From assembly GCF_900119845.1 (NCBI RefSeq), contig NZ_FPKU01000004.1:62001-126000 (forward strand): DNA of 64,000 nucleotides. The letters are read 5' to 3'. A model generated the notes under the pieces. It saw only the letters and a program-made list of their open reading frames with translations, searched no databases and was not told the origin of the DNA. The position numbers were made by a program, and so were the translations under genes. Positions within the stretch are counted from its first letter, which is position 1, and every line of letters begins with the position of its first letter. The stretch comes from Devosia enhydra (GTDB taxonomy: Bacteria > Pseudomonadota > Alphaproteobacteria > Rhizobiales > Devosiaceae). This document shows, one piece after another, positions 49,020 through 57,106 of this stretch.

Positions 49020-49523
49020 TCAGTGATAGGCGTGGGGCGCCGCGTCGGCTGCTCGCCAGATCTGGCCGAGTGTGAGGGCGCGCAGCAGCGGTTCTCCGCG
49101 CTGAAGCAGCTGCCGGCGGTGCAGGAGAATTGATAATTGGGCGGCGAGCATCTTTGTGTAGCTGATGCGGTCGGGACCACATTCGTCGACGGCCGGGAAG
49201 AGCAGGGCCGCGGCGCTTCCCATCCCAAGGCAGACATCTAGGGTGGCGATCGAGCCGGCGACGTCCGATGCGACCAAGGGCGCGAGATCGAAGAGCCATT
49301 GCCGCATCTGCCCGGCAGTTTGGCTATCGAGGTGATAGCCTTCGAACTCGGCTGCATAGCCGATAAGGTAGAGCGCCCGTTGCACGTGGTCCAGTCCTGG
49401 CGGGTGTAGGTGGGCGCTAGCCAACTCTCGCGCTGCCGTTTCAAATAGCCGCGCGTTGGTTGCCGGGGCAGGCTGATCAGGCATGGCATTGTCATGGACG
49501 GCATTGGCTGGTGCAGAAGTCAT
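49020..49523 (-). CDS. Hypothetical helical protein in virion operon
   Basis: A 167-residue all-helical protein (LFETAARELASAHLHPPGL, LSILLHRRQLLQRGEP). I recognise no family. It begins in the stop of the previous gene (ATGA) and ends nine bases before the 496-residue gene. It has about the same length as its upstream neighbour but is not clearly similar in sequence. Confidence 0.6.
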   Translation of the reverse strand: MTSAPANAVHDNAMPDQPAPATNARLFETAARELASAHLHPPGLDHVQRALYLIGYAAEFEGYHLDSQTAGQMRQWLFDLAPLVASDVAGSIATLDVCLGMGSAAALLFPAVDECGPDRISYTKMLAAQLSILLHRRQLLQRGEPLLRALTLGQIWRAADAAPHAYH

Positions 49524-50023
49524 GCGGCACCTCTCGTTGCATAGGCATGCAAGGTGTTCCGCTGGTAGAATTCAGCTCTCGCGCTTACTTCTGCCAACAA
49601 GCAAAGATTGTGCGCAGCGTTGCGAAGGTGACGGCTCAGCGCCAGCATGTCAGCCCGTATCTCCGCAGAGTATCGGGCCCGCTCCATCGGGGTTTCGGCC
49701 CAGTGGGAAATCAATCCCTGCGTGGCCTCAAGCCCGCGAAGCGCGAGTGCCCGTTCCGCCGATCGGGGAAACAGCGACAGAATTTCGGGCTGGGCCGCCT
49801 CTATAGCGTCGATCAGCCGATCCCGGTCCTCGGTCCCCAGCGAAGGCAAGGCTCGGCATTTCAATATCTCGTGCAAGACGCATAGGGCCGTCGAGAGGTT
49901 GAACGCGACATCCTCTCCTTCTCCGGCCAGCCGGAGGTAGTGCAGCAGCATTTGCCGCCTGTGCTCCGAGGCGGTTGAGTGGGTGTCAGAGGGCCCGATG
50001 CTGCGGAAATGCTTTTCGCTCAT
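49520..50023 (-). CDS. Hypothetical helical protein, first gene of virion operon
   Basis: A 167-residue helical protein (SEHRRQMLLHYLRLAGEGEDVAF, ALSRHLRNAAHNLCLLAEVSARAEFY). No family recognised. It opens the operon 50023-44890 and overlaps the next gene by 4 bp. It may be a phage structural or chaperone-type protein. Confidence 0.6.
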   Translation of the reverse strand: MSEKHFRSIGPSDTHSTASEHRRQMLLHYLRLAGEGEDVAFNLSTALCVLHEILKCRALPSLGTEDRDRLIDAIEAAQPEILSLFPRSAERALALRGLEATQGLISHWAETPMERARYSAEIRADMLALSRHLRNAAHNLCLLAEVSARAEFYQRNTLHAYATRGAA

Positions 50024-50178
50024 AGCCAGAGGCTACGTCAGGTGCGACCGCGAAAAAACGTGGAGCGCTTTGCGCGAAATCGCGTCGCTGGGCGAAGATA
50101 TAAGCTTGGCCGTGCTGCTTCGGCGCTATGTCGCCGCGTCCTAAGGCCCCTACTGTGCTCGGCGTATCGCGCAGGGCA

Positions 50179-50910
50179 TTAATTGGACGGCGGGACAGGT
50201 TGGGTGATGAAGCGCAGAAAGGCGTCGCCGAGAGCGGTCGTCATCTTTTGGCCCACGCCCTGCTTCGTCATCATGGCATTCAGGCTTCCTTGGGCAAAAC
50301 CGTTAGTCTGCAAGTCACCCAGAATGAACTCGAGCGCGTCGCCCGCCAGTCCCATGGTGGCAAATTCCTCAGCGTAAAGGCCCTTAGGAGCACCCATATA
50401 GAAGGACTGATAAGCGCGCTGAACGGAGGGTCTGGACATAGGGTCTGACAGAAGTTTCAGGACGTCGATGTGCCCGACAGAGAACTGGTCCAGAGTAGCT
50501 AAAAAGCGGCCGCGCACAGCATCGTCGAGTTTAAACCCCGCGGCGGTATTTAGCACCGTGTTCGCAAAGGCGGCACGCTTGGTTTCGCGATGCGTTTTGA
50601 TGGCCAACGGCGTGGTCTCGATTATGGCAGAGATAAACTCTTCGCTTTCGACTAGCCGCGTCGGAGCCGCGGCCTCAAAGCGGCCCTCGAGGTCTTTCAA
50701 TCCCTCTGCCAAGCGCTGGTAAAATTCAATCTGGCGTTTCAGCAAAGGGTCAGGGATCGTCCGTTCGGCGAGCTTCTGCGCGCTATAGCCGAGACCAGGA
50801 AAAACAATATCCAGAAATCCGAGTGCCGTTTGGCTAACGTGCCAGCCTAGAGCGGTGCGATCCTTTTGAGGATAGCGCCAAGGGTCTTCATCGTCTTCGC
50901 CATCTCCCAT
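50179..50910 (-). CDS. Helical accessory protein, function unknown
   Basis: A 243-residue soluble protein. The central part (LLKRQIEFYQRLAEGLKDLEGRF, SEEFISAIIETTPLAIKTHRETKRAAFANTVLNTA, LDDAVRGRFLATLDQFSVGHIDVLKLL) resembles a helical domain met in proteins of accessory regions, similar in style to DUF4393/Abi-alpha. That likeness is by pattern only. It has an AAGGAGG site five bases before the ATG. Confidence 0.6.
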   Translation of the reverse strand: MGDGEDDEDPWRYPQKDRTALGWHVSQTALGFLDIVFPGLGYSAQKLAERTIPDPLLKRQIEFYQRLAEGLKDLEGRFEAAAPTRLVESEEFISAIIETTPLAIKTHRETKRAAFANTVLNTAAGFKLDDAVRGRFLATLDQFSVGHIDVLKLLSDPMSRPSVQRAYQSFYMGAPKGLYAEEFATMGLAGDALEFILGDLQTNGFAQGSLNAMMTKQGVGQKMTTALGDAFLRFITQPVPPSN

Positions 50911-50958
50911 CTTGTCCTCCTTAGATTTCGATTGTCACAGATTCCCTTGGGCTGGCGC

Positions 50959-51174
50959 TTATTGCCCTGCTCTTCCGAGGGCCAAGCCGATCTCAGAGAT
51001 CGCCCCTGCGGCGACGGCGATCCCAGCTACAAGCATGCCTCGATTAATGGCTTCGCCCGTGGTGCTGGCGATGCTGTAGCGCCCCATCAGCTCCATCGGG
51101 ATAAACTCAAGAGCGAAGGCAAAGCCCAAGGCCGTTTGAAACAGGCCGAGGATGAGGCCCAACCAGGCCCCCAT
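50959..51174 (-). CDS. Small two-helix membrane protein
   Basis: A 71-residue protein with a long helix (GAWLGLILGLFQTALGFAFAL) and a second one (GMLVAGIAVAAGAISEIGLAL). A TTG eight codons upstream (51198) could also start it; neither has a clear ribosome site. No family recognised; it could be a holin-like or superinfection protein given the island, but this is speculation. Confidence 0.45.
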   Translation of the reverse strand: MGAWLGLILGLFQTALGFAFALEFIPMELMGRYSIASTTGEAINRGMLVAGIAVAAGAISEIGLALGRAGQ

Positions 51175-51210
51175 TCTGAGCAAATGGCAGAAGATCAAGG
51201 GTCGGTAATC

Positions 51211-51357
51211 CTAGTGGCAGTGCACGTAGCCAGCCTTGTTGTCCATGTGACAGCACTGGCCCTGCGGTGAACTCTTTCGGCAACCGCCGCCATGAGCCTG
51301 TGCAACCACTGTACTGGCAAGCACTGTCGCAACGACCACCGAAATAAAAATGCGCAT
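51211..51357 (-). CDS. YHYH-like secreted micro-protein
   Basis: A 48-residue protein: signal peptide MRIFISVVVATVLASTVVAQA, then HGGGCRKSSPQGQCCHMDNK and an ending GYVHCH. The pattern HGGG-K---C-H------YHCH is that of YHYH-type domains, with extra cysteines. It may bind metal. ATG at 51357 has GGGGGA about eight bases upstream. It stands alone 36 bp upstream of the small membrane gene on the same strand. Confidence 0.6.
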   Translation of the reverse strand: MRIFISVVVATVLASTVVAQAHGGGCRKSSPQGQCCHMDNKAGYVHCH

Positions 51358-51539
51358 CGAGATCCCCCATCGAGTGTTGATCGATAAGGTGGTGGTCCTA
51401 GGCGTGCGTCAAGAAAGATATCGATGATCACCCAGGCGAGGCTTTGGAAATCCGGGAGCGCAGCAGCCTAGGGCGCTGAGCGACTGCGCGAAGAGACTTT
51501 ATCGCGCAAGGCTGGATCGGTGTCCCGTCGCAGAGCAGA

Positions 51540-52319
51540 TCACTCCCGTGACCGGACCGTTACCCAGGCGGGCGCATGATCGCTGGCGCCCGGCATGCCA
51601 CGGACGTCCCGATCGACATCGGCCGAGACCAGGCGACGGGCCACCTGCTTGCTCAGCAGTAGATGGTCGAGGCGCAGTCCCGCATCCCGTTCCCAGCGCT
51701 GCCGCATGTAATCCCAGAATGTGTAGATGGTCTCGCGTGGATGCTTCTTGCGCAGCGCGTCAGCCCACCCTTGATCGAGCAGGCGCTGATAGAGGGCCCT
51801 GCTCTCGGGCTGCACGAGAGCGTTCTCGTCATAGGAACGGGTCGGGTAAATGTCCCTCGGCTCTGGCACGATGTTGAAGTCGCCGGCCAGCACCACTGGA
51901 ACCTTCATTGCCTCCAGCTCGGCGGCCCTCGAGATCAGCCGCTCGGTCCATGCCAGCTTGTAATCGTACTTGGGCCCGGGTCGCGGATTGCCGTTTGGAG
52001 CATAGAGCGACGCGATCAGAACACCGCCGACGGCCGCCTCAATATACCGGCTGTGACGATCGGCAGGATCGCCCGGAAGCGACGTCGCCGTGACGATAGG
52101 CTCTGCGTCTCGTGCCAGTATAGCGACACCATTCCAACGCGGCTCACCGACCCACACCGCGCCATAGCCTGCCGCCTCGATTGCTGCGGCTGGGAACTGC
52201 TCATGGCGCGCCTTCAACTCCTGCAGGCAAACGACGTCCGGCTCGGCCGCCTTGAGCCAGGCGAGCAGATTGTCCAGCCGGCGGTTGATGCCATTGATGT
52301 TGAACGTCGCAATCTTCAT
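51540..52319 (-). CDS. xthA: Exodeoxyribonuclease III / AP endonuclease
   Basis: A 259-residue EEP-family nuclease that cleaves DNA 5' of abasic sites and trims 3' ends. Motifs: FNINGI with the substrate-binding Asn, CLQELK with the metal Glu, [14 protein letters not shown] with Asp-Asn, and ASDHAPAW with the catalytic Asp-His. The start at 52319 is the family start. It is divergent from the SRAP gene, with 99 bp between and a LexA box in that gap. It lies in the island, so it may be a second, element-borne copy. Confidence 0.93.
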   Translation of the reverse strand: MKIATFNINGINRRLDNLLAWLKAAEPDVVCLQELKARHEQFPAAAIEAAGYGAVWVGEPRWNGVAILARDAEPIVTATSLPGDPADRHSRYIEAAVGGVLIASLYAPNGNPRPGPKYDYKLAWTERLISRAAELEAMKVPVVLAGDFNIVPEPRDIYPTRSYDENALVQPESRALYQRLLDQGWADALRKKHPRETIYTFWDYMRQRWERDAGLRLDHLLLSKQVARRLVSADVDRDVRGMPGASDHAPAWVTVRSRE

Positions 52320-52377
52320 CGCCAAGGAATGGCCGGCAGGCCCGACGGTTGCGTTTCGTGCGGCAGCCTTGTCGTAG

Positions 52378-52392
52378 GAACGTTTCAAGAAC
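52378..52392. promoter_or_regulatory. LexA (SOS) box between xthA and the SRAP gene
   Basis: GAAC-N7-GAAC is an exact match to the alphaproteobacterial LexA direct repeat (GTTC-N7-GTTC on the other strand). It lies 27 bp before the SRAP-fusion ATG and 59 bp before the xthA ATG, so it can repress both divergent genes. Confidence 0.8.
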
Positions 52393-52418
52393 ACCCTATG
52401 GCCGGGAAGGAGATTCGT

Positions 52419-53423
52419 ATGTCCCGACGCAAAGGCGAGCTCACCACCGGGATGATCGACCGCGATTTCCCGCACCAGGTCTGCATTCCGGCTTCACTGG
52501 CACAAGGCCCCGGAACAGGACAGTTCTGCACCTATCATGAGCTCAAGGTCGCGCCGCGCAGGCATTCGGTGGTGTGGCGCGACGAATGGCATGTGGTCTA
52601 TTGCTTCGCCCGTGCAGATCATGCCGCCATGTTCCGGGCGGCCTTCGATGGCTACCGAATGGATCCGAAAGATCGCGGCCACAAGATCTGGTTCCGCTGG
52701 ACACCGAAGTCTGAACCGCTCACCTATACCCAAGAGCAGATGATCGCGGACGGGAGCATGTGCAATCTCTACAGCCACACCAGCAACCGGCAGGCGATCA
52801 TCGACCTGGCGCGGGCTTGGCGCACCACGCCGGAGATTGGCAATCTGCCTCCCCAGCCCGGCATCTTCCCGGACTACGCGGCGCCGATCGTACGCAACAC
52901 CGGCGAAGGTCGAGAACTGGCTATGGCACGATGGGGGCTCCCCTCGCCCCAGTTCGCACTCAAGGGTCGCAGCACGGATCCAGGCGTGACCAACGTGCGC
53001 AATGTCGCAAGTCCGCACTGGCGCCGCTGGCTGGGAGAGGTCAATCGGTGCCTCGTGCCTTTCACCAGTTTTTCGGAATACGAAACCTTGGCTGACGGTA
53101 GGAAGGAAGTCGTTTGGTTCGCAATCGACGATCGCCGGCCTCTGGCGTTCTTTGCCGGCATTCACGTGCGCGCCTGGGCCTCCACCCGCAAAAAGGCAGA
53201 GGGCGAGGTCACGGCTGACTTGTTCGCCTTCCTCACGAGTGAGCCTAACGCCGAGGTGGCGCCGATCCACCCCAAGGCCATGCCCGTCATCCTGACGACG
53301 GACGCCGAGCGCGAGGCATGGATGACAGCGCCATGGGCTGAAGCAGCGGGGCTACAGCGGCCGTTGCCCGACGGTTCGCTGAGGATCGTGGCGAGAGGGA
53401 GCAAGGAAGATGGCGTCGTTTGA
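52419..53423 (+). CDS. SRAP (HMCES/YedK-like) protein with in-frame N-terminal extension
   Basis: A 334-residue frame. Residues 1-113 are a separate small domain ([46 protein letters not shown]). Then [16 protein letters not shown] begins a complete SRAP domain of about 221 residues, with the catalytic Cys right after Met, FTSFSEYE and [13 protein letters not shown] proteins crosslink to abasic sites in single-stranded DNA through a free N-terminal Cys2. No stop separates the two parts, so the Cys is internal unless translation restarts at 52758. The first start has AAGGAG seven bases upstream. Divergent from xthA; a LexA box precedes it. Confidence 0.85.
   Translation: MSRRKGELTTGMIDRDFPHQVCIPASLAQGPGTGQFCTYHELKVAPRRHSVVWRDEWHVVYCFARADHAAMFRAAFDGYRMDPKDRGHKIWFRWTPKSEPLTYTQEQMIADGSMCNLYSHTSNRQAIIDLARAWRTTPEIGNLPPQPGIFPDYAAPIVRNTGEGRELAMARWGLPSPQFALKGRSTDPGVTNVRNVASPHWRRWLGEVNRCLVPFTSFSEYETLADGRKEVVWFAIDDRRPLAFFAGIHVRAWASTRKKAEGEVTADLFAFLTSEPNAEVAPIHPKAMPVILTTDAEREAWMTAPWAEAAGLQRPLPDGSLRIVARGSKEDGVV
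52758..53423 (+). CDS. Alternative internal start: SRAP domain alone
   Basis: ATG at 52758 followed by TGC gives the MCN start that all active SRAP proteins need, and a product of 221 residues, the usual size. CGGGA lies seven bases before it. This is an alternative or additional product of the 52419-53423 frame, not a separate locus. Confidence 0.5.
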   Translation: MCNLYSHTSNRQAIIDLARAWRTTPEIGNLPPQPGIFPDYAAPIVRNTGEGRELAMARWGLPSPQFALKGRSTDPGVTNVRNVASPHWRRWLGEVNRCLVPFTSFSEYETLADGRKEVVWFAIDDRRPLAFFAGIHVRAWASTRKKAEGEVTADLFAFLTSEPNAEVAPIHPKAMPVILTTDAEREAWMTAPWAEAAGLQRPLPDGSLRIVARGSKEDGVV

Positions 53424-53703
53424 GGAGATCATCGACGAACTGTTTCCCGACTACCAGGTGGTTACGGTTAGGTCGGACTGGAAAAAGTCGACGCCCGAAG
53501 AACATGAGGCGGCGCGCCGGCACCTCGAGGAGCTCGATCGGCAGTTTGAAGCGCGGAAAGCCGCGCAGCAGCAGGGTCGGAATGGATTCGTAACAGCCGG
53601 ATTGACCCGGTCATGCGAAACCAGTTCAGCGTGCATTAGGAATGCATCATGGCGGACGACAAGAGAAGACGGGCACGCAGGATCGGAAGCGCGTAGCTGC
53701 TAA
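53410..53703 (+). CDS. Small charged protein after SRAP, C-terminus doubtful
   Basis: A 97-residue frame overlapping the SRAP gene by 14 bp, which suggests coupling. Residues 1-58 ([46 protein letters not shown]) look like a real helical protein. After that the sequence turns Ser/Arg/Cys-rich and runs across the start of the frameshifted DUF3606 gene, so the end is probably a decayed frame. No family recognised. Confidence 0.5.
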   Translation: MASFEEIIDELFPDYQVVTVRSDWKKSTPEEHEAARRHLEELDRQFEARKAAQQQGRNGFVTAGLTRSCETSSACIRNASWRTTREDGHAGSEARSC

Positions 53704-53819
53704 CCATCACTGCGAGGTCGAGGATTTCGCGCAGAAGTACCGCATCAGCGCTGCCGATGGGCGAGAGGTTAATTCGGAAGGCCGCGGGCAGCCGCGACCA
53801 GGCCAATGAGATCGATTAA
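53649..53819 (+). pseudogene. DUF3606-type gene with two frameshifts
   Basis: From ATG at 53649 (AGGA upstream) the frame gives MADDKRR and then is lost; a shifted frame continues [29 protein letters not shown]. Near 53760 the frame shifts again and continues ERLIRKAAGSRDQANEID, stopping at TAA 53817-53819. Joined, these match the small DUF3606 proteins of alphaproteobacteria. Two shifts in so short a gene mean a pseudogene, unless the read has errors. Confidence 0.6.
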
Positions 53820-53957
53820 GCGATGAAATGGCGTTGAAGTGCGCGCTCCCGATTATGTGGCTCACCCATCGTTGGCTCATGGGAAAAAGCCAAAAGCAGG
53901 CTGCCATTTGTCGGTGAATCTGGTTAGCTCTCGACTTCCGAAGATGAGTAGCAGCCA

Positions 53958-54836
53958 GTGGTTGTGCCGATCAAAGCAGAAGCCGAACCGAAACGGCAGA
54001 AGGCGGGCAAGCATTTCCGCCTTCCTTGGGTTAAGGCGGACCCGAGGGAGGTGCTTGTTCATTGCAGCTGGCAGGAGCTAAAGGGCACCTACAAAGTCTC
54101 GGAGAGGGATGCGCCGGTTAAGCAAGCTAGGTATGAGGCCGCCAAACGTCGTTTCGATCACGCAGCAGCGGCAGAAATAGTGGGGGAGCTGATAAGCGAC
54201 GCAATCATCGACCGGGTGATTGATGCGCTCATCACGACGAATATGCCTCCACTGATCGTGGTGCCACACCCGGAATATGATCCCGACGAGCCCAAAAGCT
54301 CTCCACTGCCGATCACAAATGCGTTGCCTTTTGCTATCGCGGGCCGTTTGGCAGCCGAACTGGATTGCGAAATTGACAAGGAAATCATTGAGGTAGCGCG
54401 TCCAGGCAGGACCGCGTTAAACAGATTCCAACGTTTTCTGTGGCAGCCTCGCTTTCAGGGTGCGGTTAGGTCAGATCGTGCCTATATCCTTGCCGACGAT
54501 ACCTGCACACTAGGCGGCACCTTCGCCGCTCTTCGGCATCACATCGTTGAGCAAGGCGGAACGGTCATCGCCGTGACGGCATTGTCACTAGGGAATGGCG
54601 ATTGTGTTCCATTTCCTATTGCCGACAGGACCAAGGGCGTGCTTTTGTCGAAATATGGTCCTGAGTTGTCAACCCTATGGAGAGAGGAGATCGGACATGA
54701 CGAACAATCTCTTACAGAGGGCGAGGGGGCTTTTCTCGTCGATTGGGCCGAAAAAGAACACCCCGGCCGAGACCAGAGCGCCCTACTTCAGCGACTCAGA
54801 GATCGCCTCGCTCAAGCAGCAGGCAACGGCGGCTAA
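53958..54836 (+). CDS. Phosphoribosyltransferase-like protein
   Basis: A 292-residue protein. AYILADDTCTLGGTFAALRHHIVEQGGTVIAVTAL is a PRPP-binding loop of type I phosphoribosyltransferases, at about residues 172-206, with ITNALPFAIAGRLAAEL as the upstream core strand. A 70-residue N-terminal region and a charged C-terminus do not match known metabolic PRTases. Start is GTG at 53958. It is in the AT-richer part of the island, between a decayed gene and the Schlafen-like gene. Its end overlaps another gene by 140 bp in another frame. Confidence 0.7.
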   Translation: MVVPIKAEAEPKRQKAGKHFRLPWVKADPREVLVHCSWQELKGTYKVSERDAPVKQARYEAAKRRFDHAAAAEIVGELISDAIIDRVIDALITTNMPPLIVVPHPEYDPDEPKSSPLPITNALPFAIAGRLAAELDCEIDKEIIEVARPGRTALNRFQRFLWQPRFQGAVRSDRAYILADDTCTLGGTFAALRHHIVEQGGTVIAVTALSLGNGDCVPFPIADRTKGVLLSKYGPELSTLWREEIGHDEQSLTEGEGAFLVDWAEKEHPGRDQSALLQRLRDRLAQAAGNGG

Positions 54837-54924
54837 GGATGCTGCTATCGCTGAGCAGAAGCAACGCGGCCAAAAGATCAATCCCCGCATAATCGCAGCG
54901 AGGAAGGCCGGGGCGACGATTTAG
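54697..54924 (+). CDS. Small helical protein overlapping the PRTase gene
   Basis: A 75-residue protein, MTNNLLQRARGLFSS, then FSDSEIASLKQQATAAKDAAIAEQKQRG. GAGGAG lies eight bases before the ATG at 54697, an excellent ribosome site inside the PRTase gene (140-bp overlap in a different frame). A terminator follows at 54950. No family recognised. Confidence 0.6.
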   Translation: MTNNLLQRARGLFSSIGPKKNTPAETRAPYFSDSEIASLKQQATAAKDAAIAEQKQRGQKINPRIIAARKAGATI

Positions 54925-54949
54925 CTGGGTCTAGCATCCTTTGTTTTCG

Positions 54950-54982
54950 AAGGCGCCTTTGCGGGCGCCTTTGTTGTTTTTG
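54950..54982 (+). terminator. Rho-independent terminator
   Basis: AAGGCGCC, a six-base loop and GGCGCCTT are followed by TGTTGTTTTT. It ends the transcript of the PRTase and 75-residue genes. Confidence 0.85.
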
Positions 54983-55083
54983 CATTGCGGCGGTGCGGGG
55001 TACAGTCCGACATCTGTGACTGTGGGCTGCGCAAGCTGGTGTCCTGGTCATTGAAACGCCGGAGATGGAGTGACGGAACTTAA

Positions 55084-56535
55084 ATGAATGTTCACGATCC
55101 CCTTAAACTGCTCGAGTACCTCTTAAGTCTCGGCAGAGAGACCGAATGGCTGGAGTTCAAACGCAACAACGCGGATCCCGATAACATCGGCAGATACGCG
55201 TCCGCCCTAGCAAATTCGGCCATGCTGGTAGGAGAGGAACATGGCTACCTCGTTTTCGGGATCGAGGATGTGACCATTGAGCCGGTCGGCACGGAGCTAA
55301 GACTTCGGCAACTCAAGGTTGGAAACGACACTTTTCTATATTGGCTTAGTCGGCGGCTTGAGCCTCATATAACGGTAGACATCTGTGAATTTGATAATGA
55401 CGGCAAACATTTTGAAATACTGATCATTCAACCTGGTTTCCAACAGCCAGTGCGGTTTAACGGCCAAGCGTTTGTGCGGGTTGACACCTCGCTCCAGCCT
55501 TTGAATCAATATCCTGATCGCGAACGGTCAATCTGGGCAGCGGCCTCTCGTTTCACCTTTGAAGAGGCAGTCGCCAAGCCGAACCTGTCGACCCAGCAGA
55601 TACTCAAGGACTTCGAACATACTTCGCTCTTCGAAGCGCTCGGACTAGGCGCCAGGTCGCCGGCTGGCATTGTCGCCACTTTAGAGAGCGAGCAACTCAT
55701 CAAGAATAACCGACAGGGCGGTTACGACGTCACCAATCTTTTCGCCCTTGTAGCCGCATCAGATTTGAACGAATGGTCAACAGTCGCCAACAAGGCGCCA
55801 AGGGTTGTTACTTACAAGGGAAGTAGCAAAATCACAGCCGAGGCAGACGTGACAGGATCTTTTGGATATGGTATCGCGTTTCCTAAAATGCTGGCATATA
55901 TTATGGATCGCGTTGAACAGAGTGAAAAGATTATTCATGGCGTCAGAAGGAAGCAATTCGCGATTCCAGAGATTGCTGTAAGAGAATTACTTGCGAACGC
56001 GCTTATACATCAAGATATGACCAACTCTAACGATGGGCCACTTGTAGAAATATATCCAGATCGGATCAAAATAATTAATCCTGGAACGCCTCTGGTCGAT
56101 CCAGACCGATTTATTGACTCGCCTCCGAAATCTCGAAACAAAAGGCTTGGTGCGCTGTTGAGGAGGATGGGGCTCTGCGAGGAGAGGGGTAGCGGCGTAG
56201 ACCGAGCTTTGGCCGCCATTGAAGACGCAATTCTGCCCGCACCCCTATTCCAAGTCGTCGAGGGATTTACCGTTGTCACCGTCTATGGCGCTAAGGCCTT
56301 CGCGGACCTTTCCCGTGAGGACCGTGTACGCGCCTGCTACCAGCATGCCTGCGTGGAATTCGAGGCGGGGCGGCAGATGAGCAATAGCTCGTTGCGCAAG
56401 CGGTTTGGTCTTACGGATCGCCAGTACCCACAGGTCTCCAACGTCATTAAAGAGGCGTTAGAGTCGGGAAGGATCCGACCGCTGAATGACAATCAAGGCA
56501 ATCGATATGCGCGATACCTGCCATACTGGGCTTAA
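55084..56535 (+). CDS. Schlafen AlbA_2-domain protein with HATPase_c_4
   Basis: A 483-residue protein of the COG2865 type. The N-terminal AlbA_2/Schlafen domain is marked by ETEWLEFKRNNADPDNIGRYASALANSA and GYLVFGIED. The middle to C-terminal part is a GHKL-like HATPase_c_4 domain (VRELLANALIHQD, VEIYPDRIKIINPGTP, RNKRLGALLRRMGLCEERGSGVDRAL), then a winged-helix end. Such proteins are found in mobile and defence-rich regions and may act as regulators or nucleases. Its base composition is lower in GC than the core genome, so it is recent in this genome. Confidence 0.85.
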   Translation: MNVHDPLKLLEYLLSLGRETEWLEFKRNNADPDNIGRYASALANSAMLVGEEHGYLVFGIEDVTIEPVGTELRLRQLKVGNDTFLYWLSRRLEPHITVDICEFDNDGKHFEILIIQPGFQQPVRFNGQAFVRVDTSLQPLNQYPDRERSIWAAASRFTFEEAVAKPNLSTQQILKDFEHTSLFEALGLGARSPAGIVATLESEQLIKNNRQGGYDVTNLFALVAASDLNEWSTVANKAPRVVTYKGSSKITAEADVTGSFGYGIAFPKMLAYIMDRVEQSEKIIHGVRRKQFAIPEIAVRELLANALIHQDMTNSNDGPLVEIYPDRIKIINPGTPLVDPDRFIDSPPKSRNKRLGALLRRMGLCEERGSGVDRALAAIEDAILPAPLFQVVEGFTVVTVYGAKAFADLSREDRVRACYQHACVEFEAGRQMSNSSLRKRFGLTDRQYPQVSNVIKEALESGRIRPLNDNQGNRYARYLPYWA

Positions 56536-56718
56536 TGTAATTCGCTCGCTGCAAACCCAACTTTATCCAAGGAAATCATAGGTTTGATATGTATCGCACT
56601 CAGCAGATGGCTTGAATGCGGTCGGACCAGCAACGGCCCGGCAAGACCTTGGAGCGTAGTGCCCTTCACTGAGCTCCGCTCTATGACCGCCGAGTAAGGG
56701 TCGATATAAGCTCACAGC

Positions 56719-56919
56719 TCAAGCCGGCACCACCGCTCCGGCAATCACCTGCCCCAGATACTCCGCGGCGCTGACGACAGCCTTCTCCGCCTGATAATCG
56801 ACCCACTTGCGCTTTCGTCGGGTCATCGGCGCGTGGCAGAACGCGTAGTTCCGGTGTCGCTTCACGCTCCGCCGTAGACGCCTCGCGTTGAAGTGCTCCG
56901 GGCACACCTTCCCGCGCAA
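56719..56919 (-). CDS. Doubtful small basic protein
   Basis: A 66-residue frame, starting TTG, with FNARRLRRSVKRHRNYAFCHAPMTRRKRKWVDYQAEKAVVSAAEYLGQV. The sequence looks protein-like and the frame is open upstream to a stop near 57,045, without an ATG. It may be a decayed gene end. The rest of 56536-57106 shows nothing else. Confidence 0.3.
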   Translation of the reverse strand: MRGKVCPEHFNARRLRRSVKRHRNYAFCHAPMTRRKRKWVDYQAEKAVVSAAEYLGQVIAGAVVPA

Positions 56920-57106
56920 CTTCTCCGGGATCCTCGGGGACGACCAGCCAGGCCTGGGCAGATGCCCATGCGCCCTTAGAAGGCCGGCGAGCGCGTCTCA
57001 ACGAAAGCCAACCCGCCCCGATACCGATGGGTTGCCAGGGTCTTCTAATTACCATCGGTTCACGGGCCCGAGACGCTCAAATCGGCCGAGTCAGTCGACC
57101 CGCCGC

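Noticed and set aside
56681..57055. 124-codon minus-strand frame
   Set aside because: Arg/Gly/Glu-rich translation of the kind produced by reading GC-rich DNA out of frame; the 66-residue frame in the same place looks more protein-like.
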